From DASVHS01 sp038244815 (GTDB lineage Bacteria; Acidobacteriota; Thermoanaerobaculia; Gp7-AA8), in the NCBI GenBank assembly GCA_038244815.1, contig JBBRTB010000017.1, forward strand, positions 1-64,000: a stretch of 64,000 bases of DNA, read 5' to 3'. Under the pieces are notes generated by a model. The model was not told the origin of the DNA. It ran no database searches and worked only from the letters and a program-made list of their open reading frames with translations. Numbering within the stretch: the stretch's first letter is position 1; each line of letters opens with the position of its first letter. The translations under genes and the position numbers were made by a program. Of this stretch, positions 6,894-15,577 are shown piece after piece.

Positions 6894-9515
6894 CTACGGC
6901 GCACGGTATGACAGTTTGTCCCAGTTGAGCACGGCGTTCATGACCAGGGCGTACGTTCCCTGCGTGTTCATCCGCCACATCGGATTGAACGCGAAGAGGA
7001 GGATGTGACCCTTGCCGCGCGGGGCGTCGATGACCGCGGGCGTGCCGGCGATGTCTTCGCCGCCATCGAGCATGCCCGACAGCAGCAGGTCGTCGGCTTT
7101 CTTCGCGAACGAGAGGATCGTCACGGGGCGATCCTCCGGCCGCGGCATGTACGGTGCGAAGTTTCCGGGCATGTCCTCGGGCGGCTCGAATCCGGCCTGG
7201 CCGGGCGCGGGCTTCGGGAGCTCCGGCGTCGGAACGAAGACGCGGCCCTGCGGGACGTCCGCATCGCTCTTCGTGCCACGGCCGCTGGGGCGTTTCTCCT
7301 CTTTCGGCTCGTCGCGCACCCCGACTTTGAAGATGACCTCGCCCGAGTAGTAGACGGGAATCGTGGCGTCGTAGCCGGCGCTCACGGGGCTCTTCTTGTC
7401 CGTCACTTCGCCGCGGACGATCGTTCCCGGCGCGCGCAGTTTTTTCGGCTCGACCGTCCTGACCCATCGCGCCAGTCCGTAATCGATCGCCCACTCCGAC
7501 GTCTCCTCGGCCGTGATCAGCAGTCCGCCGTCTTCGACGAATTGCTCGAGAGCGGCCACCCCGGAGAGGCCGAGGCCGGGACGCATGTCGTCGGTCTGAT
7601 CGATGCGGCCGAGGTTCGGCGTGATGTCGCTCTTCTTCCACGGAAGCGGCGGGCCGGGCGGATAGCCGTTGACCAGTTCCTGCGACGATCCGCTGGAGGG
7701 CGGAAAGATGATGACGTCGTATCGCGCATGAAGATCCGGCGTCCGCGACACGACCTGCGTGGAGATGTAGTCGTACTTCGCCCCCAGACTCTCCAGCGCC
7801 AGCCGGTACCACCCCTCCTGCTGCGTCGACCGCCACGTGTGCAGCAACGCAATGCGCGGCTGGTGTTGAGCGAGTTGATCCTTCAGGTACGCGATGTCGG
7901 ACTGATTCCCAACCGAGGCCCGAGGCCCGAGGCCCGAGGCCTTCGTCATCCCCACCTTCAGAATCGCGGCGTCCGTCACGCGTGCGAACTCGACGTTCTT
8001 CTGATAGCCGAGCGTCCACCCCGTGTCGTCGTACACCTTGTCCTCGGGACGCACGTACTGCACGTCGAGCATGGCGTCGGCGAGGCGGCTGTAGGGCTGG
8101 TCCATGCGCACGACCAGGCTGCCTTTCGGATACGTGATCTTGCCGGTCGTGAACGGCTGATCGAGCGACTGGATCTCGATGCCGTGGCGCGTCAGTACGT
8201 CGACGAGCTGGGCGAGGTTGCCTGGACGCTTCTGATCGGCCGTGAACACGTACGCGGCCGGTCCCTCGGCCGTGGCCTTGGCCACCGAGCGCTTGCCGAG
8301 CGTCCAGAACTGTTCGAGGAAGTGCTGGCGGTTCGAGGCCATGTCGGAGAGGGCGAAGAGCAGCGCGCTCTCCTGGTAGTTGACGTTGTCGCGCAGCGAC
8401 CACTTCACCTGCGGCAGCGGCGGATTCGGGCGGAACCACTCGCGCGTGCTGGCGCCGCGCACGATGCGGTTCTCCGTCGTCGGCCAGCGGTTACCGAACG
8501 TCTCGTAGAACCTGCCGATGGTGTTGTGGCCCATGCCGATCCAGAACATGTAGTTCGGCGCCCACCCGTCGTAGAACCCGTGAGTCCACGCGCCGGGGAG
8601 TCCCCGCTCGGTGAGCTTGTTCACCTCGTCGTAGGCCATGCGATGCCATTCGTCGATCATCAGCGGATCGAGCGACGGGTTGTAGGGGCCGGTGCCGGTG
8701 GAGATGTAGATGAACGGCACCGACTCGTGCAGGTCGTGGATGACCTGGGGGTGAAAGTCGAAGTAGGCCTTCATCACGTTGCGGCTGAGATTGAGCGAGA
8801 GGCCGAGGTTGTCGCGGTTGTCGTCGTGCGCGACGTAGTGGCCCCAGTAGATCAGCGGAGGCGTCGGCAGATCGGGATGCTGCTGGCGGTAGCGCCAGAG
8901 GTCGACCATGCGATCGCGTCCGTCGACCTCGAGCACGGGCGTGATCAGCACGATGACGTTGTCGCGGATGCCGCGGACCAGCGGCGTGTCCTCGACGGCC
9001 AGGCGGTAGGCGAGCTCCATCAGCATCTCCGGGCTGCCGGTCTCCGGCGAGTGCATGGCGCCGGTGGCGTAGTACATCGGCTTGCCGGTGGCGATGAGCT
9101 GCCGCGCGTCGGCGTCGGTCAGGTTGCGCGGATCGCTGAGACGGCGAGTGATGTCGCGGTACTCGTCGAGCTTGGCGATCGTTTCCTCGCTCGAGATGGC
9201 CGCGACGATCATCTCGCGGCCTTCTTCGCTTCTGCCGATGGAGAACACCTTCACGCGCGGACTGGAGGCCTCGAGCGCGCGCATGTAGCGATGCACGTCC
9301 TCCGCGTACGTGAGATGACCTTCCGCGCCGGCGATGTAGCCGTTGAACACGAGCGGCGACGGTACGGTCGACGACGCCGGCAGGTGATCGACGAGCTCCG
9401 TCGTGAACTGCGGCCCGGTCGTGAACTGGCCGATCTGCTTCGTATACGACTCGTCGTTCTGCTGCCCGAAAGCCGTGGCCGCGACGAGAAGCGCAGCACC
9501 CATCAATCGTTTCAT
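6894..9515 (-). CDS. Large secreted M14-family zinc carboxypeptidase
   Basis: An 873-residue protein with a signal peptide (MKRLMGAALLVAATAFGQ). The M14 catalytic domain spans roughly residues 55-380: IGRSEEGREM, then the zinc ligands in GAMHSPETGSPE (HxxE), the distal ligand in HDLHE, and VDGRDR/NRDNLG for substrate binding. The C-terminal half is a glutamine amidotransferase-like alpha/beta region (IALLHTW, YDVIIFP, GGLLITAEET, GHILLFAF), which is common in large acidobacterial and Bacteroidetes M14 proteins. A stretch near residues 525-536 (GLGPRAS) is encoded by a CCGAGGC repeat array and interrupts this region in frame. It probably degrades peptides outside the cytoplasm. Confidence 0.88.
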   Translation of the reverse strand: MKRLMGAALLVAATAFGQQNDESYTKQIGQFTTGPQFTTELVDHLPASSTVPSPLVFNGYIAGAEGHLTYAEDVHRYMRALEASSPRVKVFSIGRSEEGREMIVAAISSEETIAKLDEYRDITRRLSDPRNLTDADARQLIATGKPMYYATGAMHSPETGSPEMLMELAYRLAVEDTPLVRGIRDNVIVLITPVLEVDGRDRMVDLWRYRQQHPDLPTPPLIYWGHYVAHDDNRDNLGLSLNLSRNVMKAYFDFHPQVIHDLHESVPFIYISTGTGPYNPSLDPLMIDEWHRMAYDEVNKLTERGLPGAWTHGFYDGWAPNYMFWIGMGHNTIGRFYETFGNRWPTTENRIVRGASTREWFRPNPPLPQVKWSLRDNVNYQESALLFALSDMASNRQHFLEQFWTLGKRSVAKATAEGPAAYVFTADQKRPGNLAQLVDVLTRHGIEIQSLDQPFTTGKITYPKGSLVVRMDQPYSRLADAMLDVQYVRPEDKVYDDTGWTLGYQKNVEFARVTDAAILKVGMTKASGLGPRASVGNQSDIAYLKDQLAQHQPRIALLHTWRSTQQEGWYRLALESLGAKYDYISTQVVSRTPDLHARYDVIIFPPSSGSSQELVNGYPPGPPLPWKKSDITPNLGRIDQTDDMRPGLGLSGVAALEQFVEDGGLLITAEETSEWAIDYGLARWVRTVEPKKLRAPGTIVRGEVTDKKSPVSAGYDATIPVYYSGEVIFKVGVRDEPKEEKRPSGRGTKSDADVPQGRVFVPTPELPKPAPGQAGFEPPEDMPGNFAPYMPRPEDRPVTILSFAKKADDLLLSGMLDGGEDIAGTPAVIDAPRGKGHILLFAFNPMWRMNTQGTYALVMNAVLNWDKLSYRAP
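7913..7941. repeat. CCGAGGC array inserted in frame in the M14 peptidase gene
   Basis: Four perfect CCGAGGC heptamers plus one base (29 bp) lie inside the coding sequence and contribute GLGPRAS-type residues around position 530. The same heptamer forms intergenic arrays at 9576, 13149 and 45976. Confidence 0.9.
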
Positions 9516-9544
9516 CTGGACCTTTCAAGCTTCAAGATTCGTAA

Positions 9545-9592
9545 ACCGAGCACCCAGCACCCAGCACCCAGCACCGAGGCCCGAGGCCCCCC
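9545..9592. repeat. AGCACCC and CCGAGGC heptamer arrays
   Basis: Three to four AGCACCC units are followed by two CCGAGGC units, filling the gap between the M14 peptidase start and the TetR stop. No promoter is distinguishable in what remains. Confidence 0.8.
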
Positions 9593-9597
9593 AACCC

Positions 9598-10209
9598 TCA
9601 CTCCACCATTCCCTTCCGGAGGATGTCGGCGATTTCCTGGATGATCTCTTTGGAGTTCTTGCCGAACGGTTCCGGCACGTTGAAGAGGATCTCGATGGTG
9701 AAGTAGCTGAAGAACATCCGTTGGGTCAGCAGCAGCGATGAGAGCGGGGAGACGCCGGGGCGCAGGCGTTCGGCGATGCGTTCCAGTCCTCCGTTCTGGC
9801 CGAGGAGGTCGGCGAAGCGCCGGGACATGTCGCCGTAGAACTTCTTGACGTGCGTGCCTTCGAACTCGATGACGTCGACGTAGATGAGGAAGAAGTACTG
9901 GCGGAACTCGAGCATGCTCTCGCGCGCGGCGGCGCCGAGGGCCTCGAGGTTGTCGGGGAACTGGCCGGCCATGAGGGCGCGGCGGAAGGGGAAGCGGCGC
10001 GTGTCGGTGGCCGCCCAGAGCTCGTCGAGCAGTGTGTTGAAGATCGATTCTTTGTCGGGAAAGTGGTGGTAGAGGTTTCCGGTCGACACTCCCGCGGCCT
10101 CGGCGATCTCACGAACGCTCGTGGCCCGATATCCCTGCCGGGAGAACAACTGCAAAGCGGCGTCGAGAACCTGGCGTCGGCTTCGTTCCGACTTTTCTTC
10201 CCGCTGCAT
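9598..10209 (-). CDS. TetR-family transcriptional regulator
   Basis: A 203-residue one-component repressor. The N-terminal DNA-binding domain is clear: RRQVLDAALQLFSRQGYRAT, then the helix-turn-helix VREIAEAAGVSTGNLYHHF, with the characteristic LYHHFPDKESIF just after. The C-terminal ligand domain (about residues 65-200) is divergent and gives no effector. It is divergent from amt and sits 3' of the M14 peptidase on the same strand, so either could be a target. I see no obvious palindromic operator in the 55 bases before amt. Confidence 0.92.
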   Translation of the reverse strand: MQREEKSERSRRQVLDAALQLFSRQGYRATSVREIAEAAGVSTGNLYHHFPDKESIFNTLLDELWAATDTRRFPFRRALMAGQFPDNLEALGAAARESMLEFRQYFFLIYVDVIEFEGTHVKKFYGDMSRRFADLLGQNGGLERIAERLRPGVSPLSSLLLTQRMFFSYFTIEILFNVPEPFGKNSKEIIQEIADILRKGMVE

Positions 10210-10264
10210 GCCGGTCCGGGCAGGCTATCACTTATCATTGCAAAAACCACGGAGGTCCCACCAC

Positions 10265-11521
10265 GTGGCTCCCACCATCAACGGTTCCGATACAGCCTGG
10301 CTTCTCGTCGCCACCGCCCTCGTTCTCACGATGACGCCCGCCCTCGGTTTCTTCTACGGAGGGATGGTCCGCGCCAAGAACGCTCTCAACACACTGATGA
10401 TGAGCTTCTCCGCGCTCGGCTTCGTGGGACTGGCGTGGGCATTCTTCGGGTATTCGATCGCCTTCGACAGCGGTTCGGCGCTCAGCGGTGGAACGGGTTT
10501 CATGTTCCTGCGCGGCGTCGGCCTGACGGCGCAGGGCACGATCCCGCACGTGCTCTTCTTCGCCTATCAGGGAACGTTCGCGATCATCACCGCGGCGCTG
10601 ATCTCGGGCGCGATCGTGGAGCGAATGCGATTCGGTCCGTACCTCGCCTTCATCACGCTCTGGTCGCTCGTGGTCTACGCGCCCATCGCGCACTGGGTGT
10701 GGGGCGGTGGGTGGCTGGGCAGGCTCGGCGCGCTCGACTTTGCCGGCGGCACGGTCGTGCACGTGAACGCGGCGGCGGCGGCGCTGGTCTGCGCGGTCGT
10801 GGTCGGCGCGCGCAAGGACTACGCGCGGCAGGCCATCCTGCCGCAGAACGTGCCGTTCACGCTGCTCGGCGCGGGGCTGCTTTGGATGGGATGGTTCGGG
10901 TTCAACGCCGGGAGCGCGCTCGCCGCGAACGGCGTGGCCGCGTTGGCGTTCACGAACACGATGTTCGCGCCCATCGCCACGCTCGTGGTCTGGACGCTGC
11001 TCGACCTGACGCGGACGCGCAAAGCGACGGCGGTGGGAGCGGCCACCGGCATCGTCGTCGGTCTGGTCGCGATCACGCCGGCCGCGGGATTCGTCAGTCC
11101 GATGTCGGGGATTCTCATCGGCGCGATCGCGGCGTTCCCCAGTTACTACGCGTTGCTGTATCGCGCGCGCACGCGGCTCGATGACTCACTCGACGTGCTG
11201 GCCGCGCATGGCGTCGGCGGAATCGTGGGCGCGCTGCTCACGGGCGTCTTCGCGTCGAAGGCGTGGAACGCCGGCGGCGGCGACGGCCTCCTCTACGGCA
11301 ACGCGCGGCAACTCGGCATTCAGGCCGTGGCCATTCTGGCCACGCTCGCCTACAGCCTGGCCGGCACGTTCGTCATCGTGAAAGTCATCTCGCTGGTGAC
11401 GAAGTTGCGGACCGCGCCGCGCGAGGAAGGGATGGGCATGGACTTCACGCAGCACGGCGAAGAGGCGTACAGCCGCGGCGAAGGGGCGTTGCTCCTGCTG
11501 GAGCGGAAGGCGGACTCATGA
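10265..11521 (+). CDS. amt: Ammonium transporter Amt
   Basis: A 418-residue inner-membrane channel for ammonium/ammonia with about 11 hydrophobic helices. The pore twin histidines are visible in VVHVNAAAAALV and in LDVLAAHGVGGIVGALLTG, the family signature. A GTG start at 10265 is chosen because GGAGG lies at 10251-10255, nine bases upstream. Longer ATG readings are antisense to the TetR gene. Its stop overlaps the start of a P-II gene (ATGA), the classic amt-glnK arrangement in which the P-II protein plugs the channel. Confidence 0.93.
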   Translation: MAPTINGSDTAWLLVATALVLTMTPALGFFYGGMVRAKNALNTLMMSFSALGFVGLAWAFFGYSIAFDSGSALSGGTGFMFLRGVGLTAQGTIPHVLFFAYQGTFAIITAALISGAIVERMRFGPYLAFITLWSLVVYAPIAHWVWGGGWLGRLGALDFAGGTVVHVNAAAAALVCAVVVGARKDYARQAILPQNVPFTLLGAGLLWMGWFGFNAGSALAANGVAALAFTNTMFAPIATLVVWTLLDLTRTRKATAVGAATGIVVGLVAITPAAGFVSPMSGILIGAIAAFPSYYALLYRARTRLDDSLDVLAAHGVGGIVGALLTGVFASKAWNAGGGDGLLYGNARQLGIQAVAILATLAYSLAGTFVIVKVISLVTKLRTAPREEGMGMDFTQHGEEAYSRGEGALLLLERKADS

Positions 11522-11880
11522 AACTCGTCGTGGCAGTCATTCGTCCCGATCGTCTGAGCTACGTTCTCGAGGAGCTGTTTCGCGCCAGAGTGGCCGGCCT
11601 CACCATCAGCCGCGTGCAGGGTCACGGCGGCGAGACCGAGCGCGTGGAGACGTATCGCGGCACCACCGTCAAGATGGAGCTCTCCGACAAGGTGCGCATC
11701 GAGATCGGTGTGTCCGATCATTTCGTCGAGCCGACGGTGGCCGCGATCGTGAACGGGGCCAGGACCGGCGACGTCGGCGACGGCAAGATCTTCGTCATGC
11801 CCGTCGAGCGCGTGGTGCGCATCCGCACCGGCGAAGAGGATCGCGCGGCGGTCACGCCGGTTGGTGTGGCGCCGGATTAG
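11518..11880 (+). CDS. glnK: P-II family signal protein with divergent T-loop
   Basis: A 120-residue P-II protein coupled to amt. The core signatures are present: MKLVVAVIRPDRL at the start, the TGDVGDGKIFV ATP-binding loop, and VVRIRTGEED. The T-loop differs from GlnB/GlnK. Position 39 is Glu instead of the Gln that helps coordinate Mg-ATP-2-oxoglutarate, and positions 49-51 are T-T-V instead of A-E-Y, so the uridylylation tyrosine is missing. Gly37, Arg47 and Lys58 are kept. It may still gate Amt by ATP/ADP, but control by GlnD and 2-oxoglutarate should be altered. Confidence 0.88.
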   Translation: MKLVVAVIRPDRLSYVLEELFRARVAGLTISRVQGHGGETERVETYRGTTVKMELSDKVRIEIGVSDHFVEPTVAAIVNGARTGDVGDGKIFVMPVERVVRIRTGEEDRAAVTPVGVAPD

Positions 11881-11915
11881 AGCGCGGCCCACTGCCCATG
11901 TAGACTCCCGCGCGA

Positions 11916-13148
11916 TTGGCCGCTACGCACGATCCCTACGCCGCGCTTCGCGTCAAAAACTTTCTCTGGCTGATCGTCAGCTATGCGATGTCGACGGTGG
12001 CGCGGGAAGGGCAGATCGTCGTGGTGGGCTGGCAGGTCTACGCGATCACGAAGGATCCGCTGTCGCTCGGACTGATCGGTCTGGCCGAGGCGTTGCCGTT
12101 CATCGCCGTGGCGTTGTACGCGGGGCATGTGGCCGATCGGATGCCCCGGCGGCCCATCGCCATCGCCGGAACGTTCGGGATGCTGCTGTCGGCGGTCGCT
12201 CTCCTGCTGTTCACGACGACGGGGATGATCGAGCGGCATGTGTGGCCGATCTATCTCGTCATTTTCCTGAGCGGGATCGCGCGCAGCTTCACGCGGCCGG
12301 CATTCACGGCACTTTCCGCTGAGGTGGTGACGCGCGACATCTATGTCAACGCCGTGGCCTGGCGCAGCTCGACCTGGCAACTGGCGGCGGTGATCGGGCC
12401 GGCCCTCGGTGGTCTCACTTACGGCTTCGCCGGTCCCGCCGCTGCCTACGCGGCCGTGAGCGTGCTCATGGTGATCGCGCTGGGCGCGCTGTGGCTCGTC
12501 ACCCACAAGGCCAGGCCACAGGTGCTCGAAGACATCCCCATCAGCCAGAGCCTGCGCCTGGGCATCCGCTTCATCTGGAACGAGCCGATGCTGCTGGCGG
12601 CGATGACGCTCGATCTCTTCTCCGTGCTTTTCGGCGGCGCCGTGGCCCTGCTGCCGATCTTCGCGCAGCTCCTCGGCGCCGGTCCGCAGGGGCTGGGACT
12701 GCTGCGCGCGGCGCCGGCGGTGGGCTCGCTGGTGACCGGCATGTTCGTCGCGCATCGTCCGCCGATGAAGCGAGCCGGTCCGGCGCTGTTCATCGCCGTG
12801 GCGATCTTCGGGGCGACGACGATCGCATTCGCGCTGTCGCGCAGTTTCGCGTTGTCGATGGTGCTCCTGACGGTGGGCGGCATGGCTGACAACGTCAGCG
12901 TGATCATCCGCGGCACGCTGCTGCAGGTGATGACTCCGGATCACCTCCTCGGCCGCGTCTCGTCCGTGAATCAGGTGTTCATCGGCGCGTCGAACGAGAT
13001 CGGCGCGTTCGAGTCGGGTGTGACGGCGAAGCTGATGGGCACCGTGCCCGCCGTTCTCTTCGGCGGCGTGATGACACTCGTCGTCGTGGCCGTGACGATG
13101 TGGCGCGCGCCGGCCTTGCGGCGCATGCGGGAAATCCACACGGAGTAG
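11916..13148 (+). CDS. MFS exporter, EntS/MFS_3-like
   Basis: A 410-residue major facilitator with about 11-12 hydrophobic helices. The loop after helix 2 reads AGHVADRMPRRP, matching the GxxxDRxGRR motif of MFS. SGIARSFTRPAFTALSAEVV is typical of the enterobactin-exporter/MFS_3 group. The start is given as TTG 11916, because no ATG lies in frame before the first helix. It sits 35 bases after the P-II gene and could be co-transcribed with it. The substrate is unknown, and nothing nearby points to siderophore synthesis. Confidence 0.82.
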   Translation: MAATHDPYAALRVKNFLWLIVSYAMSTVAREGQIVVVGWQVYAITKDPLSLGLIGLAEALPFIAVALYAGHVADRMPRRPIAIAGTFGMLLSAVALLLFTTTGMIERHVWPIYLVIFLSGIARSFTRPAFTALSAEVVTRDIYVNAVAWRSSTWQLAAVIGPALGGLTYGFAGPAAAYAAVSVLMVIALGALWLVTHKARPQVLEDIPISQSLRLGIRFIWNEPMLLAAMTLDLFSVLFGGAVALLPIFAQLLGAGPQGLGLLRAAPAVGSLVTGMFVAHRPPMKRAGPALFIAVAIFGATTIAFALSRSFALSMVLLTVGGMADNVSVIIRGTLLQVMTPDHLLGRVSSVNQVFIGASNEIGAFESGVTAKLMGTVPAVLFGGVMTLVVVAVTMWRAPALRRMREIHTE

Positions 13149-13220
13149 GCCTCGGGCCTCGGGCCTCAGGCCTCAGAGGGTGCCGATCCGAGGCCCGAGG
13201 CCTGGGGGCCCGAGGCCTGC
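13149..13220. repeat. CCTCGGG/CCGAGGC heptamer arrays in inverted orientation
   Basis: Three CCTCGGG/CCTCAGG units are followed by CCGAGGCCCGAGGCC in the opposite orientation, so the block can fold into a hairpin. It begins one base after the MFS stop codon and fills the gap to the alcohol dehydrogenase, where it may act as a terminator. Confidence 0.85.
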
Positions 13221-13234
13221 GGTAGGCTGAGACG

Positions 13235-14188
13235 GTGAAGGCCATGGTGCTTCCGGCGGCCCGGCAACCGCTCGAGCTGCGCGACATTCCCACGCCGGTT
13301 GCCAACGGCGATCAGGTACTGATCAAGGTCAGCGCCTGCGCGGTGTGCCGCACCGATCTTCACGTCGTCGACGGCGAGCTTCCCGATCCGAAGCTGCCGC
13401 TGATCGTCGGCCATCAGATCGTCGGCATCGACGTCGAGAGCGGAACGCGCCTCGGAGTGCCGTGGCTCGGGTGGACGTGCGGCCAGTGCGTCTACTGCAA
13501 GAGTGGCCGTGAGAACCTCTGCGATCGCGCGCGCTTCACCGGCTACACGATCGACGGCGGGTATGCGGAGTACACGGTGGCGGACCGGCGGTTCACGTTC
13601 GCCATTCCGGAGTCGTACAGCGACGAGGAGGCGGCGCCGCTGCTCTGCGCGGGGTTGATCGGCTTCCGCGCCTACCGGATGATCGGCGACGCGCGCCGCG
13701 TCGGCTTCTACGGGTTCGGATCGGCGGCGCAGATCCTCGTGCAGATCGCCAAGGCGGAGGGACGCGAAGTGTTCGCCTTCACACGGCCCGGCGACTTCGA
13801 TTCGCAGAGATTCGCGCTGGAGATAGGAGCGGCGTGGGCCGGTGATGCCGCGGCGCAAAAGCCGCTCGACGCGGCGATCCTCTTCGCGCCTGCAGGCGAA
13901 CTCGTTCCCGCGGCGCTCACAAACGTCGTGAAAGGCGGCTCGGTCATCTGCGCGGGAATCCACATGTCCGACATCCCGTCGTTTCCGTACGAGCTCCTGT
14001 GGGGCGAGCGTTCGGTGCGATCGGTGGCGAACCTCACGCGAAGGGACGGCGAAGAGTTCTTCGAGCGCCTTTCCCGGTTTCGCATCCACACGAAGCGGAC
14101 GCTGTTCCCGCTGGCGAACGCGAACGAAGCGTTACGCGATCTTCGCTCCGGCGCGATCACCGGCACGGCGGTCCTGACGATGCCATGA
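13235..14188 (+). CDS. Zinc-dependent alcohol dehydrogenase
   Basis: A 317-residue medium-chain dehydrogenase with a GTG start at 13235. Catalytic zinc residues are seen in CAVCRTDLH and in GHQIVG, where Gln replaces the usual Glu of GHE, a known variant of this subgroup. The structural zinc loop CGQCVYCKSGRENLC has all four cysteines. The cofactor-binding turn is GFYGFGSAAQ. It oxidises alcohols or reduces aldehydes with NAD(P)(H) in the cytoplasm. Its stop overlaps the start of the radical SAM gene, so the two are co-expressed, though no shared pathway is obvious. Confidence 0.9.
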   Translation: MKAMVLPAARQPLELRDIPTPVANGDQVLIKVSACAVCRTDLHVVDGELPDPKLPLIVGHQIVGIDVESGTRLGVPWLGWTCGQCVYCKSGRENLCDRARFTGYTIDGGYAEYTVADRRFTFAIPESYSDEEAAPLLCAGLIGFRAYRMIGDARRVGFYGFGSAAQILVQIAKAEGREVFAFTRPGDFDSQRFALEIGAAWAGDAAAQKPLDAAILFAPAGELVPAALTNVVKGGSVICAGIHMSDIPSFPYELLWGERSVRSVANLTRRDGEEFFERLSRFRIHTKRTLFPLANANEALRDLRSGAITGTAVLTMP

Positions 14189-15231
14189 CCACCACTCCCA
14201 TCAAAGGCCGAGGGGCGAGCTGGAATCCGCAGAACCGGTTCGAGACGCTCCAGTACGTGCGCGACGACGAGGCGCCGCCCGACGATGACCGGCCGCGCAC
14301 GATCTTCCTGCGCGATCCGACGCGCACGCTCATCGCCCGGAACGACAGCCCGGACATCGGCTTCGAGGCCAGCATCAATCCGTATCGCGGTTGCGAGCAC
14401 GGCTGCATCTACTGCTTCGCCCGCCCCACGCACGAGTACCTCGGCATGTCGGCCGGCCTCGACTTCGAGACGAAGATTCTCGTGAAAGAGGACGCGCCGG
14501 AGCTCCTGCGGGAAGAGCTGAACGCGAAGAGCTGGGAGCCGCAGGTGATCGCCATCAGCGGCGTGACGGATCCCTACCAGCCGATCGAGCGCAAGCTCGA
14601 GATCACTCGCCGCTGTCTCGGCGTGCTCGCCGAGTTCCGCAATCCTGTGGCGATCATCACGAAGAACGCGCTGGTCACGCGCGACGTCGATCACCTGCAG
14701 GAGCTGGCGCGGTTCAATGCCGCGCGCGTGTTCGTGTCGATCACCACGCTCGACGCGAACCTCGCCAACATGATGGAGCCGCGTGCGGCGACGCCGGAGC
14801 TGCGGCTCTCCGCGGTCGAGGCGCTGGCGTCGGCCGGAATCCCGGCCGGGGTGATGGTCGCGCCGATCGTTCCGGGGATCACCGACCACGAGATGCCGGC
14901 GATCCTGGCCGCGGCGAAGAAAGCGGGCGCGACCTGGGCCGGGAAAGTCATGCTGCGATTGCCGTGGGCGGTGGCACCGCTGTTCGAGCGCTGGCTCGAC
15001 GAGCACTTCCCCGATCGCAAGGACAAAGTGCTCAACCGCGTGCGCGATCTGCGCGGCGGAAAGCTGTACGACTCCGCGTGGGGAGTGCGTGGACGGGGGG
15101 AAGGAATCTTCGCGGAGCAGATGTCGGCCCTCTTCGACGTCACCTGCCGCAAGCTCGGACTCAACGAGCGCAACGACGCGATGTCGGTGGCAGCGTTCCG
15201 CAGGCGGTTGCCGCAGCAGTCCCTCTTCTAG
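14185..15231 (+). CDS. Radical SAM protein, PA0069/spore photoproduct lyase-like family
   Basis: A 348-residue protein beginning MTTTPIKGRGASWNPQNRF, typical of the PA0069-like radical SAM group. The iron-sulfur motif CEHGCIYC (CxxxCxxC) lies near residue 68, within INPYRGCEHGC. Later conserved blocks are ISGVTDPYQPIE, ITKNALVTRD and the SITTLD strand. The family resembles spore photoproduct lyase, but its reaction is not settled, so no function is assigned. It is translationally coupled to the alcohol dehydrogenase through an ATGA overlap and followed by a palindromic repeat that may end the transcript. Confidence 0.87.
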   Translation: MTTTPIKGRGASWNPQNRFETLQYVRDDEAPPDDDRPRTIFLRDPTRTLIARNDSPDIGFEASINPYRGCEHGCIYCFARPTHEYLGMSAGLDFETKILVKEDAPELLREELNAKSWEPQVIAISGVTDPYQPIERKLEITRRCLGVLAEFRNPVAIITKNALVTRDVDHLQELARFNAARVFVSITTLDANLANMMEPRAATPELRLSAVEALASAGIPAGVMVAPIVPGITDHEMPAILAAAKKAGATWAGKVMLRLPWAVAPLFERWLDEHFPDRKDKVLNRVRDLRGGKLYDSAWGVRGRGEGIFAEQMSALFDVTCRKLGLNERNDAMSVAAFRRRLPQQSLF

Positions 15232-15236
15232 CCCAC

Positions 15237-15344
15237 CGTCATTCCGAGCGCCGCAGAGCGCGAGGAATCTGGGTGGGGGGGAGAGTGCGGTGTTCGCTTC
15301 GCCCCCGCCCAGATTCCTCGCCGTCTTCGCGGCTCGGAATGACG
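15237..15344. repeat. Palindromic dispersed element, full copy (108 bp)
   Basis: The same CGTCATTCCGAG...CTCGGAATGACG palindrome as at 6768, with the longer centre GAGAGTGCGGTGTTCGCTT. It begins five bases after the radical SAM stop codon. Confidence 0.92.
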
Positions 15345-15432
15345 TGGGGCTTCGCCCTCGCCGGGGGCTTCGCCCTCGCCGTAGAGCCCCGTCATTCCGA
15401 GCGCCGTAGAGCGGGTGGGTGAGGGAGGGGGT
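15345..15432. repeat. GGCTTCGCCCTCGCC duplication and a broken palindromic element
   Basis: GGGGCTTCGCCCTCGCCG occurs twice in tandem (15346-15381). Then comes a left half of the palindromic element (from about 15390, CGTCATTCCGAGCGCCG) that decays into G-rich sequence. With the full element before it and the remnant frame after it, this accounts for most of the 346 bases without a recognisable gene before the ankyrin gene. Confidence 0.8.
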
Positions 15433-15528
15433 GTGGAGGGGGAGGACATTCAGGTGCACACCGTCCCTCGGAACGCAATCGAGGAGTGGCTGAAGAAGCA
15501 GAAACCCCTCATCGCTCTGAAGGTATGA
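15433..15528 (+). pseudogene. Possible 3' remnant of a lost gene
   Basis: A 31-codon open frame starts inside the G-rich repeat debris and ends with EEWLKKQKPLIALKV. It has the charge pattern and codon use of a real protein C-terminus but no start region or ribosome site. I do not recognise the family. It is probably what is left of a gene whose 5' part was replaced by the palindromic elements, but it may be chance. Confidence 0.3.
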
Positions 15529-15577
15529 GACGGTCTGTACTTTCTGAAGACAAGTACTTGACATCACGAGCCAGCGA

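Noticed and set aside
7005..9644. 879-codon open frame antisense to the M14 peptidase
   Set aside because: It is the high-GC shadow of the real gene. Its translation is rich in Arg, Val and Asp/His with no domain, and the opposite strand has clear catalytic motifs.
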